NCBI GenBank assembly: GCA_035632315.1
Contig: DASQGZ010000030.1
Span: 1-33,208, forward strand
DNA length: 33,208 nt
Direction: 5' to 3'
From: JAFDZW01 sp035632315
Lineage (GTDB): Bacteria > Bacteroidota > Ignavibacteria > Palsa-1295
The position numbers and the translations under genes are program-made. Under the pieces are notes generated by a model. It ran no database searches, was not told the origin of the DNA, and worked only from the letters and a program-made list of their open reading frames with translations. Shown in pieces: positions 23,246 through 32,500 of the stretch (position 1 is the stretch's first letter; each line of letters starts with the position of its first letter).

Positions 23246-24186
23246 GGTTCGCGCGAATTGAGGTGCACTGTTGCCGTATCGTCGAGTCCGTAATTGCCTG
23301 TGAGTACGATACGGTCGTCAGGCGAAAGCTTCGGTGAGCGAATTTCAATGACGGAATCCATTTCGATGCCTTTTTCGATCGGGACTTTTACTGCCGTACT
23401 ATCATTGATAAGCTTCATCAGCCAGAATGATCGCATCGCTTCATCGGCAAGGACCGCACTGCGTGGAAGAATAACAGCATTCGGCACGATCTGTTTGACG
23501 AGCTGTACTTGTGCAATGACATTTTCCGGCACAGTATGTGCCGGCGTCATAGTGAGTAAATATTGCTGTGTCTGCGATGCAGGATCGACGGCGGAAAGAA
23601 TCTTGCCAATATGTGCTGTCAACAGTGTTCCCTCCGGCAGTTTTAAACTTCCCGATTCTCCGATGTGTACAAATTTTACATCTACTAACGGAACATTAAG
23701 CACGAATGCAAAACTTCCCGCATCGGCGATCTGGCAAAGCTGATCGCCGTCTTGCACATAGTCGCCAACTTGTCTCAGAACCGAAGTAACAATACCTGCG
23801 GCCGCGGCTTTTATCTCAAGTTTTCCGCTGTAGCCCGCAAGTGAATCTGACATTCGCGATCCGCTGAGCGCATGCGATTCTTTTGTTTGCAATTCGAAGA
23901 GCGACTGTCCTTTCGAAACGACATCGCCGGGATTGACCGCAACAGACAGAACATACCCTTGCACCGGAGCCGCAATGATATTCTTTCGTTGATACGAAGC
24001 GACAGCGTTCAATACAAGCGGCTCCGCAAGACTGCCGACCGATGGGTGTGTGATCGTAACAGGCACTTTTGCATGCATTACAGTCTCGCCTGCATCGTCG
24101 CCACCGCTTTGCTTATGTGAGCAGCTCGCAAGAGAAACAGCAGCGAACGCAGCGCAACAAATATATTGAAGGCTTGGCCGGATCAT
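23242..24186 (-). CDS. RND periplasmic adaptor (membrane fusion) lipoprotein
   Basis: A 314-residue lipoprotein with signal MIRPSLQYICCAAFAAVSLASC (lipobox Cys22). Two half-lipoyl motifs are visible, VQGYVLSVAVNPGDVVSKGQSLFELQT and IKAAAAGIVTSVLRQVGDYVQDGDQLCQIA, joined by a very short hairpin (SHALSGSRMSDSLAGY) instead of a long coiled coil. A beta-barrel region (VLNVPLVDVKFVHIGESGSLKLP) and a membrane-proximal part follow. Adaptors of this kind bridge the pump and the TolC channel. The ATG at 24186 is chosen to give the lipobox; an ATG at 24216 would add 10 residues. The gene is 62 bases after the tolC-like gene. Confidence 0.9.
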   Translation of the reverse strand: MIRPSLQYICCAAFAAVSLASCSHKQSGGDDAGETVMHAKVPVTITHPSVGSLAEPLVLNAVASYQRKNIIAAPVQGYVLSVAVNPGDVVSKGQSLFELQTKESHALSGSRMSDSLAGYSGKLEIKAAAAGIVTSVLRQVGDYVQDGDQLCQIADAGSFAFVLNVPLVDVKFVHIGESGSLKLPEGTLLTAHIGKILSAVDPASQTQQYLLTMTPAHTVPENVIAQVQLVKQIVPNAVILPRSAVLADEAMRSFWLMKLINDSTAVKVPIEKGIEMDSVIEIRSPKLSPDDRIVLTGNYGLDDTATVHLNSREP

Positions 24187-24248
24187 ACGATTGATGATTA
24201 AGTATTTTGTGGTCATTCGCCTATTCGTTACTTGTGTTTACTATGCGA

Positions 24249-25628
24249 TCAATGATTGAGATAATTTAATTGATTAATGATCTGCAAGCGAGCGATCTCC
24301 GCCTGATCGAGTTCTGCTTGCGTCGCGTTCATCGTCGCGAATGCCAGAAGAAAATCATTCACCTTTAGGTTACCGGCGGCAAGCTGCTGTTTGTAAAAAT
24401 CGATCAGCGCCCGGACTTGTTCCATCTGAAGATGATATTCTGCGATCGCAGAGTCACTCGCAGTCAGCGCCTCCGTAAGCATCACGCGTTTACTGTAATA
24501 TTCGCTCTGGAAAAAGTTGGCATATTCGCCGATCGTCTGCTGGGCAATATCAAACTTTTGATATTCATACGAGCGGCGGCCACCGTCATAAATTGGAATC
24601 GAAAGATTCAGCCCGACACTAAAGCCGACATTACGATAGGCTGTCTTCGGCATCGAAGTTAAAATTCCAGCATCTGCAAACCAACCGAACTTCGGCGCAT
24701 ATTCACGATCAAGCAGCGAGCGATTGACATCTATCATTTGGGAGTCGATCGCGAACTGCCTTCGAAAAATAGATTGCGACAGCGGAATCGCCGTCGATCG
24801 CTCCAGCAGCGGCGCTTCAAGCAGTATGTGTGTCGTATCGGTAATGCCGCAGAGCGAATTAAGCTTATAGAGATCGAGCGTGTACTGCGCCGCACGTTGA
24901 TGCGATACGATCTCTTGTTGGCGCATCGTTATTGATATATTCAGATAATCCGCCTGCGGATATACTCCTCGTGAAACCATCGTCTGAAGGATCTGTGCTT
25001 GCTCGGAGATCAGCTTGAGTAACGCGCGGCTCGATTGCAGAGTAAGCAGATCAGAATACGCAGTGGTATATTGCTCCGTGACTGCGCGCTCGATGTCGTA
25101 TCGTTCAAGTGTTCCGGCATTGATTGTCGATCGTACGTCGAGCGATCGCTTCGCTTGCTGCAACTCGGCACTTCTGCCCTGAAAAAGAGTTTGCGAGACA
25201 GAGATCAGCGCGGAATACGAGCCAAAATTTGTGACGGTCGAATCGTAACCGATCCCGCCGAATACCGGTGCAACGGAAGCTTGAGCATCAAAATTTAGAT
25301 GTGGTAAATACACAATACCGATCTCCTGGCTATCCACGCCGAGCGATGCAAGTCGGTATTGGTAGTCGCGCAGTGTCGGGCTGTTGCGTTGCGCCACTTG
25401 AAGATAATGCTCGAGTGATTGTGTTTGTCCGGCGGCATTGAGTGGAAGGATGAATAACATCAGTAATAACACGGATACTGTGAATAGGTTGATAAGATAA
25501 CTTAGCGGGGACTCAAGCAACACTCCGCAAACCAAACGCACGAACGAACGGTCATCATCCGTTATACGATTCTCACACTTTTCAAAAATATTTTTTATTT
25601 TTTTTGTGTACGACGTTTCGTTCTGCAT
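24249..25628 (-). CDS. TolC-like outer-membrane efflux protein
   Basis: A 459-residue protein of the outer-membrane efflux family. It contains LEHYLQVAQRNSPTLRDYQYRLAS and a second structural repeat starting near FRRQFAIDSQMIDVNRSLLDREYAPKFGWFADAGI, with long helices rich in Gln and Ala and VGLNLSIPIYDGGRRSYEYQ, the hallmark of the equatorial/second repeat. It forms the outer-membrane exit duct. The signal segment is LINLFTVSVLLLMLFILPLNAAGQ. The start is doubtful: ATG 25628 lies inside a decayed riboswitch copy, and the first 28 residues (MQNETSYTKKIKNIFEK) come from an unusually AT-rich stretch. GTG codons at 25541 and 25523 would start just before the signal peptide. Confidence 0.85.
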   Translation of the reverse strand: MQNETSYTKKIKNIFEKCENRITDDDRSFVRLVCGVLLESPLSYLINLFTVSVLLLMLFILPLNAAGQTQSLEHYLQVAQRNSPTLRDYQYRLASLGVDSQEIGIVYLPHLNFDAQASVAPVFGGIGYDSTVTNFGSYSALISVSQTLFQGRSAELQQAKRSLDVRSTINAGTLERYDIERAVTEQYTTAYSDLLTLQSSRALLKLISEQAQILQTMVSRGVYPQADYLNISITMRQQEIVSHQRAAQYTLDLYKLNSLCGITDTTHILLEAPLLERSTAIPLSQSIFRRQFAIDSQMIDVNRSLLDREYAPKFGWFADAGILTSMPKTAYRNVGFSVGLNLSIPIYDGGRRSYEYQKFDIAQQTIGEYANFFQSEYYSKRVMLTEALTASDSAIAEYHLQMEQVRALIDFYKQQLAAGNLKVNDFLLAFATMNATQAELDQAEIARLQIINQLNYLNH

Positions 25629-25709
25629 CACTCTGGTAATGTGATAGCAATCAACTTCGGTCAAAGCGACATGCATGTTCTACAAACGGGAAGCAATCGG
25701 AGAGAGTTC
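25629..25709 (-). ncRNA. Decayed SAM-II-like leader upstream of the tolC-like gene
   Basis: On the minus strand GCAATC..CGGTCAAAGCG (25647-25668 on top strand) matches the metH riboswitch in 19 of 22 positions, including CGCTTTGACCG and TTGC. The blocks CCCGTTTGT (25682-25690) and GAACTCTCT (25701-25709) recur with the same offset as in the metH leader. P1 is broken: the strands CATGTC and ATCACA make only two of six pairs. The 3' core is also altered, ATGCAGAACG against ATGCTAAAGCG, and its ATG is the annotated start codon at 25628. A new hairpin ATCAC-N9-GTGAT can sequester that start. I read it as a degenerate paralogue that probably no longer binds SAM. Confidence 0.6.
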
Positions 25710-25737
25710 GGAAAATGGAATTAACTTTATAGAAACA

Positions 25738-25761
25738 TCTGGCGGTATTATAGCCGCCAGA
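25738..25761 (-). terminator. Intrinsic terminator overlapping the stop codon of the 25748 gene
   Basis: TCTGGCGG and CCGCCAGA form an 8-bp perfect stem with loop TATTATAG. In the minus-strand transcript the stem is followed by UGUUUCUAUAAAGUUAAUU, only moderately U-rich. The stop codon of the preceding gene (25748-25750) sits in the loop. It separates the 25748-29437 unit from the efflux operon leader. Confidence 0.7.
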
Positions 25762-26488
25762 CGAAATTCGCGACGGGCGTCAGGAGCGGGAGCGTGAAAT
25801 ACATAAAACCGAAATCAGAGCTGAAGCGCTGGCTTTCGACTCTGACCGCAAAGACGAGTGCAAGTTTGCTTGGTGTCGAAAGATCGTGATTCCATGCTTC
25901 GACGACAAGCCGCGAATTGGGGATACCTTTGATCGGCGTATCGAAGCCGAGTCCGGCGCCGAGCGGACTGCCGTAACTGAACGAAAATGCACCGTACGGA
26001 TAGACATTCACGATCGGGTAATCGTCTCCGACCGCTTTGAAAAAAACCAGTCCGGTATATCGCATTTCGTTCTGCATTTCGATCGTTGCTTCGAGGAACG
26101 GATGCAGGTAGAAATGCTCGCTCGTCATCCGAAGCAGATTCGCACCTACCGCAAACGAGACACCCTCTTCTTGAGCAAGGGTTGCCTTCGCCTGTAAAAA
26201 AGCAAACTGCGATTTGAACGAGACGGTTGGCATGATCGTCACGCCGCCGCTTACACTCAGGAAATCACTGACACCGAAACCGCCCTGCAAAAATGCGAGC
26301 TCCCAAAAACCGATGTACCCATTCGTGATCGGCTTCGCCGACGGCATGATGAAGTGACGATAATCGTCGATCGGAGCAGTAAGAGAATCTTTCGATTGAG
26401 AAAATGCCGTAGAAGTGAAGAACAAAATAGTGATTAAGAGAACAAAATTGAGAATTGAGAGTTGAAAATTGAGAAAAAAAGACCTCAT
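25748..26488 (-). CDS. Hypothetical outer-membrane beta-barrel protein
   Basis: A 246-residue exported protein with no family that I can name. The signal peptide is MRSFFLNFQLSILNFVLLITILFFTSTAFSQ. The rest is strand-rich and alternates hydrophobic residues (YIGFWELAFLQGGFG, LSVSGGVTIMPTVSF, VNVYPYGAFSFSYGS, RFSSDFGFMYFTLPLL) and ends VANFVWRL, consistent with an outer-membrane barrel. A longer start at 26548 overlaps the VWA gene as ATGA, but its extra residues (MRIVNCELRIVN) come from a repeat element. Because the signal peptide itself begins at 26488, I prefer that start. The terminator at 25738 overlaps its stop. Confidence 0.65.
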   Translation of the reverse strand: MRSFFLNFQLSILNFVLLITILFFTSTAFSQSKDSLTAPIDDYRHFIMPSAKPITNGYIGFWELAFLQGGFGVSDFLSVSGGVTIMPTVSFKSQFAFLQAKATLAQEEGVSFAVGANLLRMTSEHFYLHPFLEATIEMQNEMRYTGLVFFKAVGDDYPIVNVYPYGAFSFSYGSPLGAGLGFDTPIKGIPNSRLVVEAWNHDLSTPSKLALVFAVRVESQRFSSDFGFMYFTLPLLTPVANFVWRL

Positions 26489-26547
26489 ACACAAAGAAGT
26501 ATTTCGTTCTTGGTTCACAATTCTCAATTCACAATTCACAATTCTCA
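26444..26547. repeat. Low-complexity AATTGAGA/CAATTCTCA inverted repeat
   Basis: A left arm (26444-26474) of AATTGAGA-type units and a right arm (26514-26547) of CAATTCTCA/CAATTCACA units are roughly inverted copies about 40 bases apart. The translation gives the LNFQLSILNF and MRIVNCELRIVN strings that recur in many FCB genomes as interspersed elements. The left arm encodes part of the signal peptide of the 25748 gene, and the right arm abuts the stop codon of the VWA gene. It could fold into a long imperfect hairpin in the mRNA. Confidence 0.7.
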
Positions 26548-28803
26548 TAGCATTCCTGACCGTTTACGTAAAAACCATTCTGTTCCCAGGAGCGCGATCG
26601 CTAACACAAGAATGTACCATGCCGTGCGCGCTTCATATTCCGAACGCTCTTCGAACTTTTTCGGTGCAAAGCTCGCAAGCGAACGGATATCGTTCAATAA
26701 CGACGCATCATTCTGTGTCGTGTAAAATTTTCCGCCGGTACGATCTGCAATTTCGCGCATCAGATCGGCTCGCATTCTGGGTTCAGCAAATTCGACTGAA
26801 TATTCACCGACATTGAACCTGCCGCCATCGCTGCCAATAGATTTATTATTCAGCGCTGCGTTGCCGTTATAAACATAGTCACCTGCGGCAAGTCCCTGCG
26901 GCAGCTTTGCCGAGTAGCGGCCGTTCGAGAGCGGCTCGAGTGCTAGTTCGGTCGGCGAAGCGAGTGTACTGCCGGTGATCTTTACCGAAACGATCGCATT
27001 GTCAACCGGCACATAACTTTCATCATAAACTTGCGCGGTGAATTCGATGCTTTCGCCGGCATCGTATAATCGCTGGATAGGTTCGATACGGACTCGTTTA
27101 CGGTCATCACGCATCACAAGCCAACGCGTCGCGTTGCCGAGAAAAATATCGAGCGCGCTTTGTGAAGCAACCGTTGAATCTTTCGTTCGCGAGAGCGCCG
27201 CAAATGCCCGCTCTCTGCCGAACGACGTCAACTTCCATTTCCAGAGTCCGTACGCCGTAAAAGCAATCTCGCGTGCACGACCGACCGAACGCGAAAGCAG
27301 CAGCGGCTCACCGATCTTTACACCTTGCAGCGTCGCCTCGGCAATCACTTCGCTTTCGGCCTTTGGTACAAAATGCGTTTCGGTCTTTGTCAGTGGTGCC
27401 AGTGACTCCCATTTTGGTGCGGCGGTCTGTTCTTTATCGGCACGAAGGATCGGATTAGCAAGCGACGTAGCATTCACTGAGGCGGAAACAGACAACTCAT
27501 TATTCGATTGGGTCGTGTTCGAGATAGAGAATGGCAATGCTTCTTCAAGTTGCTTGAGCTTTACGAGATCGACCGCATGCGATGGGACAAAGAGCAGCGA
27601 TTTCCCCTGAGCAATAACAAGCTGTTTCACAAGCTCAATACTTTCGGAGGAAGTGGACGAGATCGGGAACCCGACCAACATAATAAGATCAGCACTTTTG
27701 AGTTTATCTGCACTTGGCACGCCTTCATAAAATTCAGCCCCTTGTTTCTGTATGAACGTTGTCAATTCGATCTCTTTTCGCCCATTAAAATAATCTTTGA
27801 TAAAGGATACATCGGAGCTTGGCGCCCCGGCAAACAGTATGATCTGAAATTTATTTTTGAGCACATTGACATATTTGATACTGATGTTATTCGATGTCGT
27901 TGCTTCACCGCTTGTAAACGGCGCGATCTTTGCCGTCAGTTTGACAGAGCCTTCTTGCTTCGGAATAAAATCGAACGTGATCTGCTCGTCGTTCGAACCT
28001 TCTTTCAACATTACCTCTTGTTCGCCGATCTTTTCGTTCTCGGCAAAAACAGTGACTGTTGTTTTTTCTCCCGTTTGCGCACCTGAACTATGTATTGTGA
28101 TATCAATCGGCTGCGAAGTGCCGACGGTTGCAATATCATTCGTGAATAACGATGTGATCGCCAGATCGCGATGTTCACTCGAATCGCCGACGCCGACACT
28201 AAAAACAGGAATGCCAAGCTGGGTCGCATTATACAATGGATTAACGCCTGCGGTGTATGCTCCGTCGCTGAAGAGGATCACTGCACTGATATTCTGAGAT
28301 TTTTCCTGCTCGGCGACAGACGAAAATGCCGAAGCAATATCTGTTACCGCTCCGTCGGCTGTGATCGAAGAAAGAATACTTGCCAGCGGCGTATCGAGCG
28401 GCGTTGCTTTTTCAGCAAATAATTCGACACTCGTTCCGTTTCGATTTTTGAGTAATACCTCGGGGAAGATCGATGTGATATTTTTCTTTATTGCCGAAAG
28501 TCTTGTCATCGTCGTGTCACCGCTTTGTGCAGGAAGCAGCATCGAGCGCGAATGATCAAGAAGCACCGCAATGCGCGGCAAACGTTCCTGCGTTTTCGTC
28601 AGCGTCAGAACAGGTTGAAAGAGAACAAAAATGATGAGCGCCGTTGCAACCGAGCGGAGAGCGATAAGCATTCTTCTTCGCGAAGGAGAAGTCCGGGGAA
28701 CGGTACGGCGATATGTCCAGACCGTGAGGGCAACACCGATGAGCAGCGCCGGAAGTAACATCCACCATGCACCGGATTCAAGATGTACGGAAAATAAATT
28801 CAC
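26545..28803 (-). CDS. Membrane-anchored von Willebrand factor A domain protein
   Basis: A 752-residue membrane protein with two N-terminal helices (about 14-30 and 46-66) and a C-terminal helix (WYILVLAIALLGTEWFL). A VWA fold starts at IAVLLDHSRSM (MIDAS D83, S85, S87) and continues with AVILFSDGAYTAG and FSVGVGDSSEHRDLAI. Ig-like segments (IDITIHSSGAQTGEKTTVTVF and VYDESYVPVDNAIVSVKITG) and a DUF-like glutamine amidotransferase-type middle (IILFAGAPSSDVSFIKDYF) follow. This resembles BatA/BatB-like or large VWA proteins of Bacteroidota that act at the inner membrane. Translation starts at GTG 28803; an ATG at 28761 is an alternative. The TrmH-type gene is 31 bases upstream. Confidence 0.85.
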   Translation of the reverse strand: MNLFSVHLESGAWWMLLPALLIGVALTVWTYRRTVPRTSPSRRRMLIALRSVATALIIFVLFQPVLTLTKTQERLPRIAVLLDHSRSMLLPAQSGDTTMTRLSAIKKNITSIFPEVLLKNRNGTSVELFAEKATPLDTPLASILSSITADGAVTDIASAFSSVAEQEKSQNISAVILFSDGAYTAGVNPLYNATQLGIPVFSVGVGDSSEHRDLAITSLFTNDIATVGTSQPIDITIHSSGAQTGEKTTVTVFAENEKIGEQEVMLKEGSNDEQITFDFIPKQEGSVKLTAKIAPFTSGEATTSNNISIKYVNVLKNKFQIILFAGAPSSDVSFIKDYFNGRKEIELTTFIQKQGAEFYEGVPSADKLKSADLIMLVGFPISSTSSESIELVKQLVIAQGKSLLFVPSHAVDLVKLKQLEEALPFSISNTTQSNNELSVSASVNATSLANPILRADKEQTAAPKWESLAPLTKTETHFVPKAESEVIAEATLQGVKIGEPLLLSRSVGRAREIAFTAYGLWKWKLTSFGRERAFAALSRTKDSTVASQSALDIFLGNATRWLVMRDDRKRVRIEPIQRLYDAGESIEFTAQVYDESYVPVDNAIVSVKITGSTLASPTELALEPLSNGRYSAKLPQGLAAGDYVYNGNAALNNKSIGSDGGRFNVGEYSVEFAEPRMRADLMREIADRTGGKFYTTQNDASLLNDIRSLASFAPKKFEERSEYEARTAWYILVLAIALLGTEWFLRKRSGML

Positions 28804-28834
28804 AAAAAAATAACGACCGAATAATTACAATATC

Positions 28835-29437
28835 TTATTTTTTCATCCACTCACTCGTTATCGAACGCATCGCATCGGAGCTAAGTTGCGGAGTATCGTA
28901 CATCTCTGCCACGAGTCGTTGCCGCATTGCTTCGAACAAACAGATCGCCGCCGCGACCGATACATTGACGCTTTCGACCATTCCCATCATCGGAATATAG
29001 ACGAGTCCGTCAGCAAGGCTCGCTGCTTCTTCGGAAATACCGCGATGTTCATTCCCGAGAACAAGCGCTATCGGTTTCGTGAGATCGTACGAATAAATGC
29101 TTTCTGCCGTCGGTTCGATCTTTGTCGCAAGAATTTGAAATCCCTCCGAGTGCAGATCGTCAAAACATCCGGCGAGAGAACGGTACCGTTTGAACTCGAT
29201 CCATTTCAGCGCGCCTGATGCGCTCGTCATCCCGATACCCGGCGGCTGTTCGATCGTATAGACCATCATGACCCGGCATACGCCGACAGCATCGCACGAA
29301 CGCAGAATGGCGCCAATATTATGGGGGTCGTGAACATTCTCCAAAACGACGACAAGACCGGGCTGACGGCGCTCCAGCGTCCTGGCTATCCGATCACTGC
29401 GTTCGTCGCTTCGGCTCCAACTATTTTCTACGCTCAT
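28835..29437 (-). CDS. trmH: TrmH/SpoU-type RNA 2'-O-methyltransferase
   Basis: A 200-residue SPOUT methyltransferase. The three conserved motifs are present: motif 1 ENVHDPHNIGAILRSCDA (33-50, with Asn40 and Arg46), motif 2 LVLGNEHRGIS (126-134), and motif 3 IPMMGMVESVNVSVAAAICLFEA (148-170), which ties the SAM-binding knot. The short length and an N-terminal helix with RIARTLERRQ fit tRNA Gm18 methyltransferase TrmH better than the longer RlmB. It is cytoplasmic. It starts 133 bases from the divergent tamB-like gene. Confidence 0.9.
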   Translation of the reverse strand: MSVENSWSRSDERSDRIARTLERRQPGLVVVLENVHDPHNIGAILRSCDAVGVCRVMMVYTIEQPPGIGMTSASGALKWIEFKRYRSLAGCFDDLHSEGFQILATKIEPTAESIYSYDLTKPIALVLGNEHRGISEEAASLADGLVYIPMMGMVESVNVSVAAAICLFEAMRQRLVAEMYDTPQLSSDAMRSITSEWMKK

Positions 29438-29570
29438 AGCGCGATTTGTAACGCCGATGCCCGCCAGAGGGTTGCGGAATGCCCTCTGAATGAAATAAAA
29501 ATCATTGACTTATAAGCACCTTTTCACAAACGTTCTGACATCTTTTTGCTGTTAGGTGTATGGAAGTATT
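29438..29570. promoter_or_regulatory. Divergent intergenic region between trmH and the tamB-like gene
   Basis: This 133-base gap should hold both promoters. A 7-bp inverted repeat, CAGAGGG (29465-29471) and CCCTCTG (29482-29488), with a 10-base loop, is followed by an A-rich stretch. TTGACT near 29505 is a candidate -35 toward the tamB-like gene, without a good -10. Nothing else is recognisable. Confidence 0.35.
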
Positions 29571-32500
29571 ATGCCCGAAGGACAGGCAACACCCGTACCA
29601 CGTAAGCGAAGCGGCTGGCGATTTGTTCGCCGGACATTTGCGGTACTGTTATTTCTGGTTATCCTTCTCATTGCATTTACGCAGACCGATACGTTTCATA
29701 ATCTTCTTCGCTCAGAGATCACATCCATTGTAGAAAATAATACGAATGGAACGGTGGCGATCAGTGAAATTAATGGAAATTTTCTAACCGGTATTTCTTT
29801 AAGCAACATTGAACTCCGGTTGAAAAACGATACCACTCGAATTCTTCGTGCGCGATCGGCTTCCCTCAGGTTCTCACTGTGGCAAATCATATTCTCGAAT
29901 AAGATCGATATTACGTCGCTTTCGCTCGAAGCACCGTCTGTTTGTTTGAAGAAGACGAACGGAGATTCTCTCTGGAATTTCGAACATTTTCTCAAACCCT
30001 CCGCTCAGCCTGCTCAGGCATCGAAACCCTTCGCCATGACGATCGATCTGGAAAATCTTTCGATCGATAACGGTTCGCTGCGAGTGACAGATGAGAACGA
30101 TACAAGCAACATACGGTTGATGCCCGACGCCAAGACACGATATGTTCGCTGGAGCGATCTTGATGTGAAGAACATAGTACTGTCGCTCAGCGGTAGAATT
30201 CACGGAAACTCACAGCAGTATCTCAAGATCGATCATTTGAGTTTTGATGAGATGAACTCTCCGTTCCATGTCTATGAACTTGCCCTTGCTGCATATCGCG
30301 ACGGAGCAAATGTAGAAGTAAAAGATCTTCGCCTGCTCACCGATGCAACAAAGATCTCGCTCGATGCTTCTGTCACACCGCTGGTAATGCTCGCCGGGCT
30401 TCCATATGATTCGCTCGGTTCATCGAAAACATATATAAAACTTTCGGCATCTGGTGTCAGCCAGCGAGAGCTTGCGCAATTCATTCCCGATCTTTCATTT
30501 CTTGGCGGTGAACCGAGTCTCGATTTCGAAGCCGACGGAACATACGGAAATCTCAAGATCAAACACGGCAGGCTCGGACTCGAAAATGACGGCTTCCTGA
30601 ATTTTAGCGGTGCAGTACTTCATCTCGATCATCCTGATAAACTCTATCTTGACGTCGATCTTATCGGACGAGGACTTTCCGATGGAACACTGAGGGAATT
30701 TGTTCCTGGCTTGCATATTCCCGATCTCCGCCAATATGGCACGATCGATATTCCGAAACTCGCGTACGATGGGTCCCCGTCTAATTTTACGACCGATCTG
30801 GAAATTAAAACAAGCAACGGAGGCATCAAGGGCACACTCGGATTCGATCTTAGAGCATCGAAGCAGGCATATCACGCCGATATTGTTACAACGTCACTCA
30901 ATGCAGCACCGCTGCTCGGCGACTCGTCACTATCGAGCGATCTGAATATCGGCATAAAAATAAACGGCATCGGGTTCGACCCCAAGCGAATGACTGCTCA
31001 TGCTACGATCGACGGGACCGGGGTATCTCATATATATGGATTCGATATTTCAGGCCTCCATCTTAATATGAATGCTGCAAAAGGGGTCCTGCAAACAGAT
31101 AAAACCTCCGTGCAATTTAGCGACGGCTCCCATATCGAATCAAACTATCTTTCGGTCGATCTGAACACTCCTTCGCCGGAATTCGAATGCGACTTTTCGG
31201 CAGCGGACGCGCCGATACATAAATTCGTACGCCAATTCCCGCAAAACAGCAGCGTGAATATCAGTGCCGCGGTTTCCGGGAATACCGGCTCGCTTCGTTC
31301 GATCAAAGGGAGTTTTCATTCTGTAGTCAGCGGTTTGCCATATCACGGAACGACCCTCGCCCCGATCTCGGTTGCGGCGACTCTCGACCGAGATGATACA
31401 ACGGGCGAACGTACCGACGTTGTTGCCAGCGACATCGCAGACCTGACGATCAAAGGAATATACGATCTGAAAACACTTGGCACATCGCTCGCCGACCGCT
31501 TTGATGCGCTTATCCATTCATTTGATATCCAAAAAAGCGACAGCGCTATTATAAGATCTGAACACATTCTTTCGAACTGCAGCGATTCGCTCCATTGCAC
31601 ATATTCTCTGAAAATGAAAGACCTGCGTCCTCTTTCTTATTTTTTGCCGGGAATAACACTCCTATCAAAAGGAAAGATGTCCGGCTCGATCGAGGGCTGC
31701 CCCGAACGGATGATGAACGTCTCGATTGCAGGTTCGCTCGGCCACTTATTCATTGCGCCATACGCGCAAACGAACGCCGACCCGCCATCGGTCCCCAAGA
31801 TCGTTGCCGAACGGCTTGATGTTGACGTGGCTCTGAATGATCTATCGACAAATCCTGCAGACATCCTCGAGCATGCGACCGGACAAATTCTTCTGCGGTC
31901 TGATTCGACGCTCCGCATATCCGGAATTGGTATCGCGCATCCTGTCGCAGCGATCAAACTTGCAAGCGATCGTATCGTATATACTGTTGGCGGAAGCATC
32001 GAAGGAAAAACAGCGGTCTCGCTCAAAGGAGAGGGCACTGTGAATGGTCCTGAGAAAACACTCACTATCGATTCTGCACGAATCAAATTCTCCGACGGAT
32101 TCGAGTGGTTTAACGACCGATCGTCGGTCGTCACGATCACGAATGCCGGAACAGTCAGTCTTGATACGCTCAGTCTGCTCAGGCCTGAGCCGAGTTTCGA
32201 TCCCGGTAATAATTTTGCGCAACGACTGAAACTTGGCTTCACATTAAAACGTGATTCCATCGAACATGCATTTCTTTCATCGGGAATGCTCAGGATCTCC
32301 GATCTGCCGAAATTCTTTTCACCCTGGACGAGCGTATCGAAGCTCAACTTTTCGAACGGAAGATTGAACCGATTGAATGTGACGCTCGGCGGAACATTGT
32401 CTCATCCGGTTGCGCACGCCGATTTCTCGCTCAGGAGCGTTACATATAGTTCGGTCACGATCGACACGGCAATGATTCTTGCCGATTATGCGAACGGAAC

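Noticed and set aside
20222..25628. Efflux genes as a transposon or integron cargo
   Set aside because: No transposase, integrase or terminal inverted repeat is present; only the direct leader repeats are seen.
26444..26547. CRISPR-like repeats
   Set aside because: The units are 8-10 bases, irregular and without spacers.
28503..28518. TTGTCAT followed by GTGTCAC, resembling the Pho-like repeats
   Set aside because: It lies deep inside the VWA coding region, and the second unit is poor; likely chance.
29465..29488. CAGAGGG/CCCTCTG hairpin as a terminator
   Set aside because: It lies upstream of both divergent genes, so it has no gene to terminate; kept only as a note in the intergenic region.
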